Shown here: in pieces, positions 32,283 to 45,451 of the stretch
Layout: each line of letters begins with the position of its first letter
Position numbering within the stretch: the stretch's first letter is position 1
NCBI RefSeq assembly: GCF_030463565.1
Contig: NC_134646.1
Coordinates: forward strand, 16,582,001-16,646,000
DNA length: 64,000 nucleotides
DNA from: Pelecanus crispus
Taxonomy: Eukaryota > Chordata > Aves > Pelecaniformes > Pelecanidae
Direction: 5' to 3'
Translations under genes and position numbers: made by a program
Notes under the pieces: model-generated
The model's input: only the letters and a program-made list of their open reading frames with translations
Databases searched by the model: none
What the model was told of the DNA's origin: nothing

Positions 32283-35200
32283 GAAAGGTCATTTCCCAAA
32301 ATAGTACAGAAGGTTCCCGTTTGTTATTGATAATAGGGCAACAAAGGGCTCTAGCTGTATTAATAGGTCACTGTATAATGTCCTTAATAATACATAATTA
32401 GCAACCTTGCAAAATTGGCTGCATCACATTTTTCTGGGGCAGTATCACTTCCACAGTTAGTTTTGTCTACTATAGTCTTGATAGGTATTTTTGTTTTGGC
32501 TCTTCTAACACAACTTTATTTAAAGTAAATAGGGACATTTACAAAGTAGGCATAAATAGCCCTCCCATTAACAGCCACAGTATTAAACTGCATATTCAGC
32601 TCACCTTTCAGATCAGTACAGCTCCTCTGCTGCAATCGGTATGTGTTTGTGGGCCCGCGGGCAGCACCGGGGCACTTTGCCACTTGGAAGCTGTTGAGCA
32701 GAGCTCTGCCTGCCTGGGGAGAATATAGAGGCTATACAGGATTTTGGTAGCAACGTTTTCCCTGTGTTGTGTGAGACGGAGCCAGCGCTAGCATACCTGG
32801 GCAGCGTAGGAGCTGAGGTGCAAGCTTGGCAGCCCACAGAGGTGCCAGATTTGGTGATGGTCTGTAGGTTTTCCAGGGAGGAAGGCAAACCCCATCCCCA
32901 CCCAGTGGGACGGGGGAGAGGATGCTGAATACTTGTGAAGGGGTTTTCATTGAGATTTGGTCCCAGCCATTCCTCAAATGTCCCCGGGGCTGGGGTATCT
33001 GGTAGGTATTGCTGGATATTGTAGATTTTTTTTTTTTTTTTTTTTAAATCTGCCTTTTATAAAATGCTGTTGATCCCCTTTGAACTTACTGGCTTCAGCA
33101 GTGTACTTACTGAAGCTCTCTGTTTCTTGTTTTTCCTCTAAATGAATTATTTGAACTGCTAGGTAATTCAAAACAGTCACTGAGTAGTAAGTATGAAGCT
33201 TGAGTTTATTTTTTTACTGAGCACCTAGATCTATGCATCTGCAATTGAAAGAACAAAATGGTATTTTCTCTTAGCCAAGTCTGAAAAATCTCAGTGAATA
33301 ATGATGGGAAGAACGACATTCACAAAACAAATAGTTATTGAATCCATTTACTGAGCCCTGTTTTGGTTTGAGTTTGGGTGAACTGTTTCCAAACAGGCAA
33401 ACACCAGGGGAAAAAAAGTGGAAAACAAAATGTGTAAGGAAAGTTAAGAAACTAGAGCATGTATAGCATACAGAAATGGCAAGGGTGCTGTTCTCTCATC
33501 TTTATATCTGCAGATACATGTATTGAATTAAAGCAACAGGAGCTTTATGTGCTGCATTTGCTTTGTAATGCTTCTTGGTTGAAGTAATTGGATCTATTGT
33601 TGTGGGCATTGGGAATGCCAGCTTGGCTCTTACGGTCACTGGCTTGTGAACATGACCTTCTGGAGGTCAAAACACTGGAGAGCTTGCTCTGTTTAATTCT
33701 CAGAGGTACCAGTCATAATAGTTATCACTTTGAAAAAACAATGTAGATGTTCCCTGCCTCTATCTAGTTTGTTGTTTGTACTGAATTGTGGTGTGGTGTT
33801 TCGGTGCTTTTTTTTTTTACTAATCCATCTCTATTTTCAAGTGGATTCAGGTTTTTTGAGTTTTTTGTTTTTTTTTTTTTTAAACTGCAATTGAGTTTTC
33901 ACAACTGAAGTTGATTAAATAACTGCTCACAGATTGAACTGTAAATGTTAGTCAGTGTTTTTGAGTGATGTTTTGGTACTTGATCAAGCATCCTGCTTTC
34001 ATTTTTTGTGGTGATCAAGTCAACCAGACATAGTCAAGCAGTCCCACATAGGAAAAACAGTGTACTTTCAGCAAGAGAGAGAGGAAAAAAAAAAATCTCT
34101 TGTGATTGATGTGAAATGATTCATGGTAAATGCTGACGGCTATGTAATTTCAGCATTGAGTACATCTGTCTTCCCTACTAGGGAACTCCAGAGACACCTG
34201 AGTAAGACATCCTACAAAAAAGAGACAAACAATCTCTTCAGAGTCTCTCAGTTCATGCTCCTGGTCTCGCTGTTTGGGCAGAAAGGGAGGTTTCAAGGTC
34301 TGTGTGGTTTGTGTTTTCTGGCGTCAGATGGCTTAGTGGTTCCTCTTGGTATGAATCCTTTCCGAGAGCTAGGGGAGTTGCTGTCAGTCCTCAACTTTCA
34401 TCCTACAAACCTGTCAAAACATATAGTATTTTAGCACCAAGCATGACATGAAACAACCCATAGATTTTGTGATCCATCACCAGATCTGCTGGACTTACAG
34501 CAAAAGCAGTCATGGCACTGGTGATTCAATCGCCTCCCCTAAGGTTCCTGGATGGTTCAGGTGGGGATAGTTGTACTTGCTCAGAATTTCTTTATGTCTT
34601 CCTAAAAAAACACCAAGATATAGCTACCATGTTGCCCCTATCACAGATTCAATTTGAGCTGATTTGAATGTGGTTTGGTTTTTTTCTTTTTTAATCCTGT
34701 TGAATAGCCTTCTTGCACCACACTGCTTCTTAAAAATGCTCGCATTACCAGCTGAGGTCTGCATCTGCTATAAGGCTGTTTGGCATCTGTGGGTAGGCTT
34801 ACTCTGTCTAGGTGGTAGTGATGTTTTTCTGGAATTAGGAGAGTTTAGACCTCCTTAAAACTGGACTCCTATTTACAACAGATTTGAGTATTTTTATGTC
34901 TTGCTAGAGAGCCTTATTTTTTCTCTGCTGCTCTAAGGCTTGGTCAGGGAAAGCAGCGCGCTGTATATCTGCCTGCACTTGTTTGGAATTGATGCGGTGC
35001 ACTGTGTGTTGTACTCAGATTTACAGCCAAGGTAAAAGGAACCACCACTTGTTACCATCTTTTTTTTTCCCCTCCTCAATATGTCAAACTGCTCTCTGTT
35101 GTGTCAGAAGTGTATTGGACTACTCAGAACCAGGGAAAATGTGCTAAAGAAAGCAGTGAGCGGAGTCCTAACTCAATTGCCTCAGGTCTCATTTTCTTCC

Positions 35201-38200
35201 AGGTTCTGCATTTCTGACTTGTTTTTGACCAGGGCTTTTTCACTGTTCTGTGATGGGCAGGAACTACTGAGGTTATAAAAGGTTTTGCAGCTGGAGGAGA
35301 GAAGATGCAGGCCTGGCAAGATCAAGACTCCCAGCTGTTGTGTAAATAACTTTAAGGGCATAACTTTTTTCGAGGCCTGTTTGTGGTTAAGTAGTTTAAG
35401 GTATTGCTATTAGTCGGGAAACCCAGGTTCTGCGGCCCCAACAGATTCAAAACCATTTGGGTCCTTCCCCCCTGCCCCCCCTTATTTTTCCTTGATATCT
35501 TTTGTTTACATGATGTGGCCTTGCTAAAACTGTCCATCCCTCAAGTTTTCCTTCTGCTCATATTTTAAGATTCTCCTGAAGGTGTATTTCTACAATCTTT
35601 CTGGCAGTGAATTGCACTGCGTATTGTTCCTGTGTTCCTTACTCCTATCCATAGATGGAAAGCTGCTAAAGCCAGTGTGAAATTCATGCTACTTTTAATT
35701 ACTAAGAGCAAAATCCCACTTTTGCAAAGCTCCTCTCTTCCGTTTCCTTCCACAAGGTATCTTTGCATCACTGTCTTCTGACTCATTTGGCAAAGGCTGA
35801 CGGACGTCTCTCTAGCCTGAGAGGGCCGCTTGCCGTCCTGGCAGGAAGAGGCACCTGACAGATGCTGCCCTTTTCACTGGTGTTAGATGCGATAAGGGAA
35901 AATGCATTTTTCAGCTGGAGTTAGAAAAGGATCTGCACCAGTCCCTCACCCAAAATCCTGACCATTACTCTTCAAACGATGCTAAACTTCTGTCATGCAT
36001 CTGAGTGGCTGGTGTCACAGTGTGAAGTCTTTATTTATAGATGTATATAAACAGAAATCACTTTTCCTTTACAAATTGTCAAATTGTATTTCCCCAAAGC
36101 TGAAGAATCTGCAGTCTATTAACTCTGGAGTTAATGAGTGAGTCTAAGTCTCTAGAAAGAGCACCTTTTGTTCAGAAAGAGTTGTTTGTTTTAATTTGGC
36201 TGCTGACATGGGTTTTCTGCAGTTTCTTCCTGGAAAAAAAAGAAGAAAATACTGCTAAAATACTGCTGTTAAAGTGTTTTTTTTTTTTAAAAAAAAAAAA
36301 GTCACTGCACTGTGGAATTTAGCGCGTTTGCATTATTTCATATTTTTGGTAAAAAGAAATCCTGTATAGTTGAGGGGACATATGATACAGTGGCAGCACA
36401 AAGAAAGATGTGCTCTCAGGGGGTGAGGATGGATAATTACTTAAATAAGGTATTCGTCTTCTGGCATTATTTGTACAAGGAAGAGGTAGACCATTGGAAG
36501 CAGGTGCCCTGAGCAGCTGGTATGGCTGGCTGCTGTTCACCTTCCCAGGACGTGGGTTTGAATTACGCTGTACTGTTTGATCATAAACAGGAAAAAAGAA
36601 CCATATTTTGAACTGGAAGTACCTCGAGGTTAACTTCCATGCCTTATAAATTAAGAAAAACCAGTTGTTTTGCTTCAGGGCCAGCCTGCGAACCATGGTG
36701 GATGCATTCCCCTATTCCTCGTTAGGCTGCATTAATCTATTTTCTGACACTTCTCATGTCCAAAATAACCTGCGGGCTCCGTCAGGGCACAGCCGTATTG
36801 AGCTTGCTGTTGAGAAAGTGTTGGGTTTGGGTCTTCCTGCAGCTCTTTGATTAGAGCCTCAAACTCCTGCCTCTCCATTCCTGGAGAGTTTTATTGCCAA
36901 TCTCAGGTGTTACCACCCGAGTCTCAGGTCCTCCCATTAATGACCTGAAGACTGGATGGGCTCTGGCACGTGCTTGATTGCCCATTAGTAAGAAAAACTG
37001 TGCTTATTATCAAGAACACCACGAGATATGTCAGGATGGGCAAATGGACGGTGTGCGGACAGGCTGCTGTCCTCTCTTGGGCTGTCTCTGCCCAGTGCCC
37101 CGGATTGCCGGCTGGAGCCGAAAAGGGTGAGCCTTTCTTCCTGCAGTTTCAGAGCACTTAGCAGCTGTCTCTGGCCCGTGCCCCTGGGTGGGAGGTTTCT
37201 CTGTGTTCTCCCACCTTCCCGGGAGATCTTTCAAAGACCTTTGAATAGGTGGGAGGGGATCTTTCCTTGAAGGTAGCTTTCTTTGTTGGCTGTCCTATTT
37301 ATTGCCGGGAAGGAAAGGAGAAACAAGGCTACCATCAGAATTCAAGTCGAATGCTTCCTTGGGATGGTGTAAGATTTCAGATTGCACTTGACTGACAATA
37401 TTCATTGCAGTGTTGGGTGTTGCAGCTGCTTTTTCCTTTTAACAGGAAAGAAGTCTTCAGAAAGTCCCCTTGTATTACAGCGCCTGTGATGAGAAGATTT
37501 GGGGGACTTAGCAGTCTTACTGTAGAAGCAGGATAATTGATTTGAATTTGTTATGGCACTGCAGATTGTTACAAGTGGGCCACCCTCTGCAAGAACAGAG
37601 CAAGAGGAGACAAGGTATGTGCACTTCTGTGAGTACTGTTGGGGTGGAAGTTCTCTGGCTTTCAGTGTTTGCACAGTAAATTCAATGTCAACATGCGTAC
37701 AGACAGTAGATCACAGAGGAGTTAGAGGTAAATAGCCTTTCTTTTTGAGGTTTCTAGAAAGAGCTGCAGAGCTAAGGGATTTCTTTGAGTTTTTGGCCTG
37801 TCATGAATTGGCAGATGACTTGGGAGGAGGTAGTCCCTGGTCATTTGGCAGTGCCAAGAGTGAGCTTTGAACCATGCAAGCTTTTGGCAGCGAGGGAATA
37901 TTCACACTAGAGACTTCAGAGTCCTGGCCTCTCTTTGGCTGCCAGTAACAGGTTTGGGTGATCTACTTTATTTTTATTTGGTCATTAAAAGTAAAAGTTA
38001 GGTGTCTTGGTTCCTCTGTTAGTCTAGCCCAGGAAGCTAAAAAAGTCCCATGGGAAACAAATTTTCTGAACTACACGGAAAGCCACTCTGCCCATTTTGT
38101 TTTGGCTCCCTAAATGTGGAGGATTCTTGAAGTCTCTACCACCAAAGAAGAGCCTGGATCTTGACAAGCTATTGATTAGGTGACAAAAAACTAGTGACAG

Positions 38201-39119
38201 CACTCATGTGACTTGTGCTGTCGATGGCAAATATAGAAGTTGAGGAACTGGCTCTTACAGTGACAGAATCAAAAATCCTGGTGGAAAACATCCAGTTTCT
38301 AAAGAATGCTCAGAAAAACCTCTCTGTAAAGGATTTTGGGAACCAGATCCAAAGGCAGTTGGTCAGAACATGGCCAGTAGAGCTCATCGTCAGGAACCAC
38401 AAATTCTGCTCCACAGGAAATTCCTGTGTCTTTTAAAACTTGTCTGACAGCAAAACATTCCACTGGAAGAAACCTCTGAGCAATCCCAATTTCTGGATTT
38501 TTTTAATTCTTTTCTCTTCTGAAGTGTTAGTAGCATTTACCCTGAGAGCCGGATACTGGCTGGAACTGAGGAATGAACGGGCCGATCTAGCAGGGTCAGG
38601 TCAACCCTTTTACCACATATGGAAGTGAACTGTGAGCAGAATGAGCTTTCCATGTAAGTGGAGAGGGCCGGGGGAGGGTAACAGCGATGGTCACAAGTAC
38701 GAAGTGGCCTCTGCTTGTGGCGAGAGCAGAGTGGGACTGTCCAGCTCAAGTGCCTGCAGCAGGCAGCCGTAAAATAGCTTGGGGAAGGCTGATCAGGAGC
38801 TATTTTTGCAGTGCAAGTAGTGAGGGGCCAATTTAGTATATCACTGCAGCAAAGAAAGTACTTTTTTACACAGTAGGTTTACGTGTCACTTGTGGAACGA
38901 CCCGGTGCCGGAGATATGAATAGGTTTAAAGAAAAGAGAGGTTCAGTGACAACAGGGCAATCCTGCCTTGGTATCAGAAGTACGTACGTCTTGGGCAGAA
39001 GGAAGGAAGACCTCAGATGGGATTTACTATGGCAGCACCAAAGGGACCTTAGTTAATTAGAGCTTAGAAGAAAACATAAGAGCATTCTTTTTCTCCTGTT
39101 AAATTCCTTGTTACAGGAG
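32283..39119. other. intergenic DNA, no gene seen
   Basis: Mixed-composition noncoding sequence with T runs at 33026-33045 and near 33870-33880 and an A/T tract at 36279-36300. The open frame at 38215-38436 is uninterrupted for 73 codons but resembles no family I know and has no clear splice or promoter context. Confidence 0.45.
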
Positions 39120-39350
39120 TTGAACTGGGCTAGGATACTGGGAATGCCGTGGAGTAGGCGGTGTCTTTCCAGGTACACACACCACCGTGACCGCAACGTG
39201 CCCGTGAAGCGGCTGGAGCCCCGCACTGAGCGAGCGCTAGGCCATTGGGCGACGTGCGGGGCCGCTGAGCGCGCTGAGCCCGTCCGCCTGGAGCTGCCTA
39301 CGGCCAAGCCTCTACGCGCTGATGCCTCGGCGGCGTAAAGCAGAGCTGCT
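39120..39350. promoter_or_regulatory. orphan CpG-rich patch
   Basis: A compact GC-rich, CpG-dense block (for example 'gagcgagcgctagg' and 'gctgagcgcgctgagcccg'). It leaves long open frames on both strands simply because stop codons are AT-rich. A splice-acceptor-like 'gtgtctttccag' sits at its left side, ending at 39171. It could mark the start or an exon of an unannotated transcript. No protein similarity is recognised. Confidence 0.4.
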
Positions 39351-41290
39351 GCAGCCGAGTTAAAGAAGGTACCTGCCAGAGCTTTAGACACTAGGAACGC
39401 ACGTGTAGATGGGTATAATGACCTTGTACAGTGTACATGGCGTTGTTTTCCTGTTAAAATTGGATGTGAATTAAATTTTATTATGTAATCATTAGCTTTA
39501 ATAGACCAGCCACGGGAAAGTAACAATGTGTTTATTGCAAAACACATTTATCCATAGAATGTGATGTCCCAGTTTTGGGAAGTGATTAAGTGCACCCTTA
39601 ATTATATTTTCCTGGTTTGAGTGGCTGGAGGACCTTTCTTCTTGTCGCTTTGAATAAGAATGAAACTTGACTGGTAAAAATGCAATCTTATCACAGTATC
39701 ACCATATAACTGGATCTTACTTATTTTTAATTGAAATGTCAACTTAAAAGGCGCAGTGCATATTTTTAAATCACATTAACTTTATATTTAGATCTTTTCA
39801 TTTACACTGATGGAGGGAGCACTCCTGCAACTATTTATCTTTACTTATATTCCTATGCCATTTACATTTTTTTTCTCAATTTTAGGAAAAAAAATACTGT
39901 GATTTTATTGCTGAAACCACTACTGCTTCTAACTGTAATGGAATGCAATTGTACACAGTGTACTGGAAAGTCTAGATATCAGGAAAGTGTTAATCCTTGC
40001 AATGCAAGAAATACAAGACATGTTTAGTTTCTCATAATTTATTTTGCTGATTCCAGCAAGAAATTCTGCATTAACCTAGCCACACAGTTTTAGAGAAGTT
40101 AGTCCTACAAGAAAGCCAAATGACTTTTTGCTTTCTCCTCAAGTGACGCAGCATGAGATGCGCGACGGCGTGGAGGTGCCTGAGGCCGGCCCCGGCGCTG
40201 CCGGCAGGGCAGGGCAGTGTTTTAAAGGCTCCAGCCCTTAGGTCTGGCTTCTTGGCAAATCAGTCAGCGCTGGCCATTGCGCTGGTTGGTGCTGCTGCTG
40301 TGGGTGTCCAGGCAGAGAGGAGCAGCAAGCCTTTTCGGAGTAGGGGCTAGACCAGGCTCGTGTGGTTATCCGTGGCAAAATGCTTCAGGAGGCAGTGAGA
40401 GCAAGCCGGGGAAAACGTGCTCATATTCATTCATGCAGTTATGCATAAATAGGTTCAAAAGTCCTACCTGACTATGCGTGAGCACGTTAGTTACAGCTTT
40501 GACCCTACCAACTGGCTTCCTGTTAAATCTGTGAAAAAGAAACTACTTCAGTCTAGCGTGTGAATGAACATTCCAGTCTTAAATAACAGGGAAAGAATCA
40601 AGAAAGTATTTGGTATTTTTTTGACCAGCCGGAAAGCGAGGCCTATTTTTGGTTTTGGTCACATTAGGCTGTGCTGAGAACATTGGCATGATGGTCTAGG
40701 GGCTCCGTGATAGAGAGTGTTTTTCTGTTCTTTATTTAAACAGGCACCTTCCCAGAAAAGTAACAATCCAAAGTTTGCAGTTCCAGTGAAATGCTGTCTG
40801 AGAAGTGCTGGAAAAAAAGGGTATGTGATAGAAAGTAGAGGTTTGAAAAGTAAAGTAGAGCAGAACTACATGCAAACAACAGAGGATACTACAGGAACTG
40901 AAAGTCTTTTTTCATTAACTATAGCCTAAATTGGAAAAACTGTTTCTTCAGGATTTTTTTCAGTGTTGTGCCATATGTTGCATGTTAATCACGGTTGAGG
41001 GGGAGGGAAATGGAACAATAAAAAAAAAAAAACAAAACAAAACAAAGCAAAACCACCTCCTGGCATGGAATGCCCTCCCCCCCATCTTAAAGTAGGGAAG
41101 TAGGGCACAGAGGCGTCACAAGGCTGCAAAGAAGCGCCTGAGTATCACCTTCTGCTCTTCTGCTCTACAGTTGTTGGGGGGGTTGGCAGGGGGTTGGTCT
41201 TTTTTCTTTTGGTTTTGGTTTTTTTAACTTAATGAAACATTTCTATTTTCCCACCTCCCACTCCCACTACTGCTCAGCTCCAGCTCTAAA

Positions 41291-41326
<36 letters not shown>

Positions 41327-44300
41327 CCTTTTCTAAAATGGTGGGTATTTAAGGGAGTCATACATGTAAATGTAGCCACTGCCGGGTTGGTCAAAGACAG
41401 CTGTTGTGCACATGTGGAAGCACAACAGCTGCATTTCTGATGTATTGCCTGGTATCCAGCAACTGGATGGCTTCCTAGCATACATAGCATTATGTTCCCA
41501 AGAGCTACGCAAGGAGACCACAGGCCAAGTAAAATTCTGGTCTTTGGTTCAGATGTAACCTGTTAACTCAGCCTAGATTTGCCAAGACACGTGTGACGGC
41601 TGAGATGGCCCGAGTGGCTCGGTGCCAGCAGTGCCGTACTCCAGCCGGTGCGCGCTCCTGGGGAGACAGGCAGCAGGCTGCTCCCTGCAACCTCCCACCG
41701 GCAAGTTTAGGCCAAGATTTTTTTAAAAGCAGCTAGTGGATTTGTTTGGTCAAGATGAGTCGCCTTGAAGATGCTCGCCTTTCAGGGGGCATTGAACTTG
41801 GGGCACTAAACCCACCCCCATCCCTTTCCCAGTGGTTCCTGCTGGGTACTGGGGTCTTGGCTGCCCCATGGCCAAGGTTAGCTGTCACTGCTGGACGTGC
41901 TTCACTGGTAGTTTCTAAAACTTTGATGCAAGAGACGCTGCCTCTTCCCTTGCAGACTACTTGAGTGCCTCGGTGATGAGAAGATGACACACCACTTACT
42001 GCAGCTCCACAGACACCGTAGCGGTTGGCAGACCTCTGGGTAGGAACGATTGCGTGAGTGTTTTATTAGCTCTCAGAAAACATATAGCAGGGAAGAGGCT
42101 GTGCAGGCTCCTGCACGGTCTGCCTGAGCTCTGACCCCTCGGGCAAGAGGCTAGATTGCTTTTACAGCCAGTACTTAACCTTGCTGCTGAGACTTGTCAA
42201 CAAGGCTGCCAATTAGCAGCAGATATGATGGTGGATGATATAATGCAGATGTCTGTTTGTTAGGAGCACAACTGATATATTTTTAACACGACATATATTT
42301 TAAAACATGGCTCTGCATAAATGGTGCTATCCCCTGCAAAAGAATGCCTCTACAGTCAAGTGTTAACAGAAAATTTTAGTTGGTGATGTCCCCCAGTATC
42401 TGTCTACTATAGCAGATGTAGGAGTATAAGAAATAAGTCTGCCTGAAAAATGTCCACTTTTAAGTTAATTATTATTTTTTTTAATTAACATATATGGCAT
42501 ATTAAAAATACACGTAGCTGCAGAATGAAAATAGGGCAGTTCTTGCAGTCCTGTGAGGGTCAATACACAACCTGAGATGTTTTTCTCTCCACACACATGT
42601 ATATTGGTGTATGTATCAGAAAAGACAGATTAGGGAAAGTTGAGGTAATGGATTAAAATTGTGCAGGTCTACCAGCACATTATAGCCACCTGCTGCAAAG
42701 GATGGTGGCTCTTTATCACACCAGCATGTGACACTTAATGCCTCTATTTGGGTGCACGTAGGGCTCTTCTGTCAGATGTCTGGTCTTTGGTGAAGCTAGA
42801 GAGGCTGAGTGCAAGAGGACAGGTAATGTTTTGGTTGAGATTGGGCCTGCGCTTTTAAAGGGAAGTTTACAGTAAGCCTCAAGGGCTGGAGCTACTGCAG
42901 GACTTGCACTTAGCAGCTAGCGGACGGCTTAGGCAGGCGGGGTGAGTCGGTCCTGCTCAGCCCCCTCCTAGAGACGCTGTCAAAGAGTGCGGAGTATGCG
43001 GCTCCCGGAGACAGCCGCAGCCCCTCTCCTCTGCCAGCCCAGGTGCTCTTTGACTCACTCCCTGCGCCTTCTCTGCCTGTTTTAACTGAACATTTGCATC
43101 TACAGCTTAAACCGCTGTCTCAATTAAATGAACAGTTGTAATAATTTACAACAGAACTGTAGCAATTTGCACAAGCAGAGGTCTGGTCTAAAAACCATCA
43201 AGATATAATCAGGGCTTGGTAGCTCAATCTCTGAAATACTTTTCAAAATCAGAGAATTTGCACTATCATTTTTGAATTGCTAGGGTAACTATTTATCTCT
43301 AGTGCAAAAACTCCCACATACAGTATCACTGTATATTTTCTGTTACAGTGCAAGAGGAGAGAAAGACCACCTCTTCTTGAACATGACTTACCAACCTGAT
43401 GTCAGAGCTCGAGCTGCCTTCCCTTCTCCTAACCAGTCACCAGCAAACGGAGCAGTGGATTCACCACGCAAGCTGTTAACAGCACCGCGTACTCTAACGA
43501 GGTACGGATAGAGGCCCTGAAAATGAGTATGCACACCCCAGTAGAAATAACCCTGAGAGATTTTTCAGTTGATTAGACCTTAACACTGCCCTAACTGAGG
43601 GCAAAGGGCAATCCACCTGTATGTAATGTTAACATTAATTTATCTGAGGATAATTTTTATCTAATGAATACCCAGATTTTTTTCTTCCTTCATTAGTGTT
43701 TAAATACTCTAACTTCCTTTTAGACTGTTAAGTGTCTTTTCTTGTTCAGTGAAGCCAATAATATCTTTGCTTCTTGGAAATTTGTCTGCTCTTAGGGTTT
43801 CCTTCTGTAGCCTCCTCTGTGCATTTTAATTATTTCATTAATATTTGGTGAAAAAAAATAGCTTTCTCTAAAATGTTGACAAGACAGATACACGGTATTT
43901 TTACAATAAAAACCCCCAGATTTCCACTATGATCTTTTAATGCGCAATGTTCCTTTATTCACTGTGTAGCTCCTCTTTAAGGGAAGAGTTTTGGTTTTAT
44001 TGGGGCTACTCCCAAGCAAGGCCAGGTTCCCCAAACTACTGCTTAAGGCTCTGATTTTCGAACGGCAGGGCTGAGGAGGGTAGGGCCAGCGAGCTCCGTC
44101 GTCCTCACGGCTGAGCAGGCTCCTCAGAAGAGGCGTTATCCCCCTTGCAGAACTGAGCGGGCACGTTGGCGCAAGTACACAGCCCGCAGGGAGAAGTCCT
44201 ATGGGCAGCCTAGGAGTATTTGCTGCACTTCATCAGTAATAATAACCAGAGCTTTCCTTTTCAATTTCAACCGTTGGCAACATCTTACCTTTTTTCTTCA

Positions 44301-44399
44301 TATCCTCTTGTCTTGTAGGAGAATCCTTTCCCCCCTCCCTCCAAATCAAGCCTAAATCTATTTAAGGGTGAAAAAAGAGAGGAAGGAAGACCAAAAAGA
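39351..44399. other. intergenic DNA, no gene seen
   Basis: Noncoding sequence containing GC-rich patches near 40148-40350, 41585-41700 and 42900-43080, and a 31-base T run at 41296-41326. None of these carries a recognisable gene. This lies beyond the probable 3' end of ZNF827. Confidence 0.45.
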
Positions 44400-44561
44400 A
44401 ACAAGAATATAGCCAACCTTTTTAATTAGAGTATATTGTACTTCCAAACTGGATACACTAGAAATTGGCAATGCAACATAAGATGCAAAGGAATATACCA
44501 GTTACTGTCAAAATGACCCTGTACAGCCTTATAATGCAAAAAGCTTTATACAATACAAATT

Positions 44562-44567
44562 TTTATT
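44562..44567 (-). terminator. candidate ZNF827 poly(A) signal AATAAA
   Basis: Plus-strand TTTATT reads AATAAA on the ZNF827 strand, about 3.25 kb after the stop. A second candidate, ATTAAA, reads at 44426-44421. Either could define the transcript end. Confidence 0.4.
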
Positions 44568-45285
44568 AATGTACACAAACCTTGACAGAATGATATTTGA
44601 ACATAATACAAGTAAAAAAAAAAAAAAAAAGACAGAAGAAAGAAAAAAGTGCTGAGAACTTTAACTGAATTACCGAATGGAAAAACATGCTAGCTTTCGT
44701 TAAAGAATGCATAGTGAAAACCAGTATGAAATTACCTTTATGGTGGGGGGGAATTTATCAGAACTGTTGGTCATTAGTCGGTAGGGGGACCCTCTGGAGA
44801 ACATTCCTTTCTTTAGCCTTGAACTGCAAACCAATTATTTCAATATGCATGAGCTCTGATAAATACTGTATTTTTTTTTTCTTAAAAAAATAAAAACCTC
44901 CTAACACACTTTTCCTTACAGAGAAAACTTCTATAACTTGCCAGAAAGAATCAATTTATCCTTTCCAAAGTGCTAAACAAATTTCCCAGGTACATTAAAC
45001 ATTATTATGTCAGATACTGGTACAGCGGAACGTTGCCGAACGCGTGGCGTTCGCATGCCGACAGCTCATTCTTGGAAGTTCCGGCCCTATTTAAACTGCC
45101 GTTTGGTTTACATAAAGTGTCCTACTAATATTCCTACTTCTTCCTCCTAGACAGCTGTACTTTACCTGTCAGTCTGAAAAATAAGCTTTTTGATTTGGAA
45201 GTGTTTGCTCTTCTGTGGTGGGGTCAGAGATACACACATGGAGTGTACTTTAAAGAACTGGTATAGTTTCTGGATGCAGACTGCA

Positions 45286-45451
45286 TATTTCATGCTGTTG
45301 AGATACTCCACTTTTTTATGCTTTGAGTATTTACTAATACAGCTTTTTCTATTTTGCCTGTACTCCAGCATTTCATGCTGTCAAGATACTCTATTTTTTT
45401 ATGCTTTGAGTATTTACTAATACAGCTTTTTCTATTTTGCCTGTACTCCAG
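45286..45451 (-). repeat. 83-bp tandem duplication, two copies
   Basis: Bases 45286-45368 and 45369-45451 are near-identical copies with a period of exactly 83 bases. I count four substitutions after the shared 'tttcatgctg' start. They lie in the presumed ZNF827 3' UTR. Each copy contains a T-rich tract and the word 'gagtatttactaatacagc'. Confidence 0.93.

Noticed and set aside
38215-38436. 73-codon plus-strand frame that looks protein-like
   Set aside because: No similarity to a family I know, no splice or promoter context, and frames of this length occur by chance.
39053-39547. 164-codon minus-strand open frame over a CpG patch
   Set aside because: Stop-codon depletion from high GC content explains it. 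No motif, splice context or similarity is visible.
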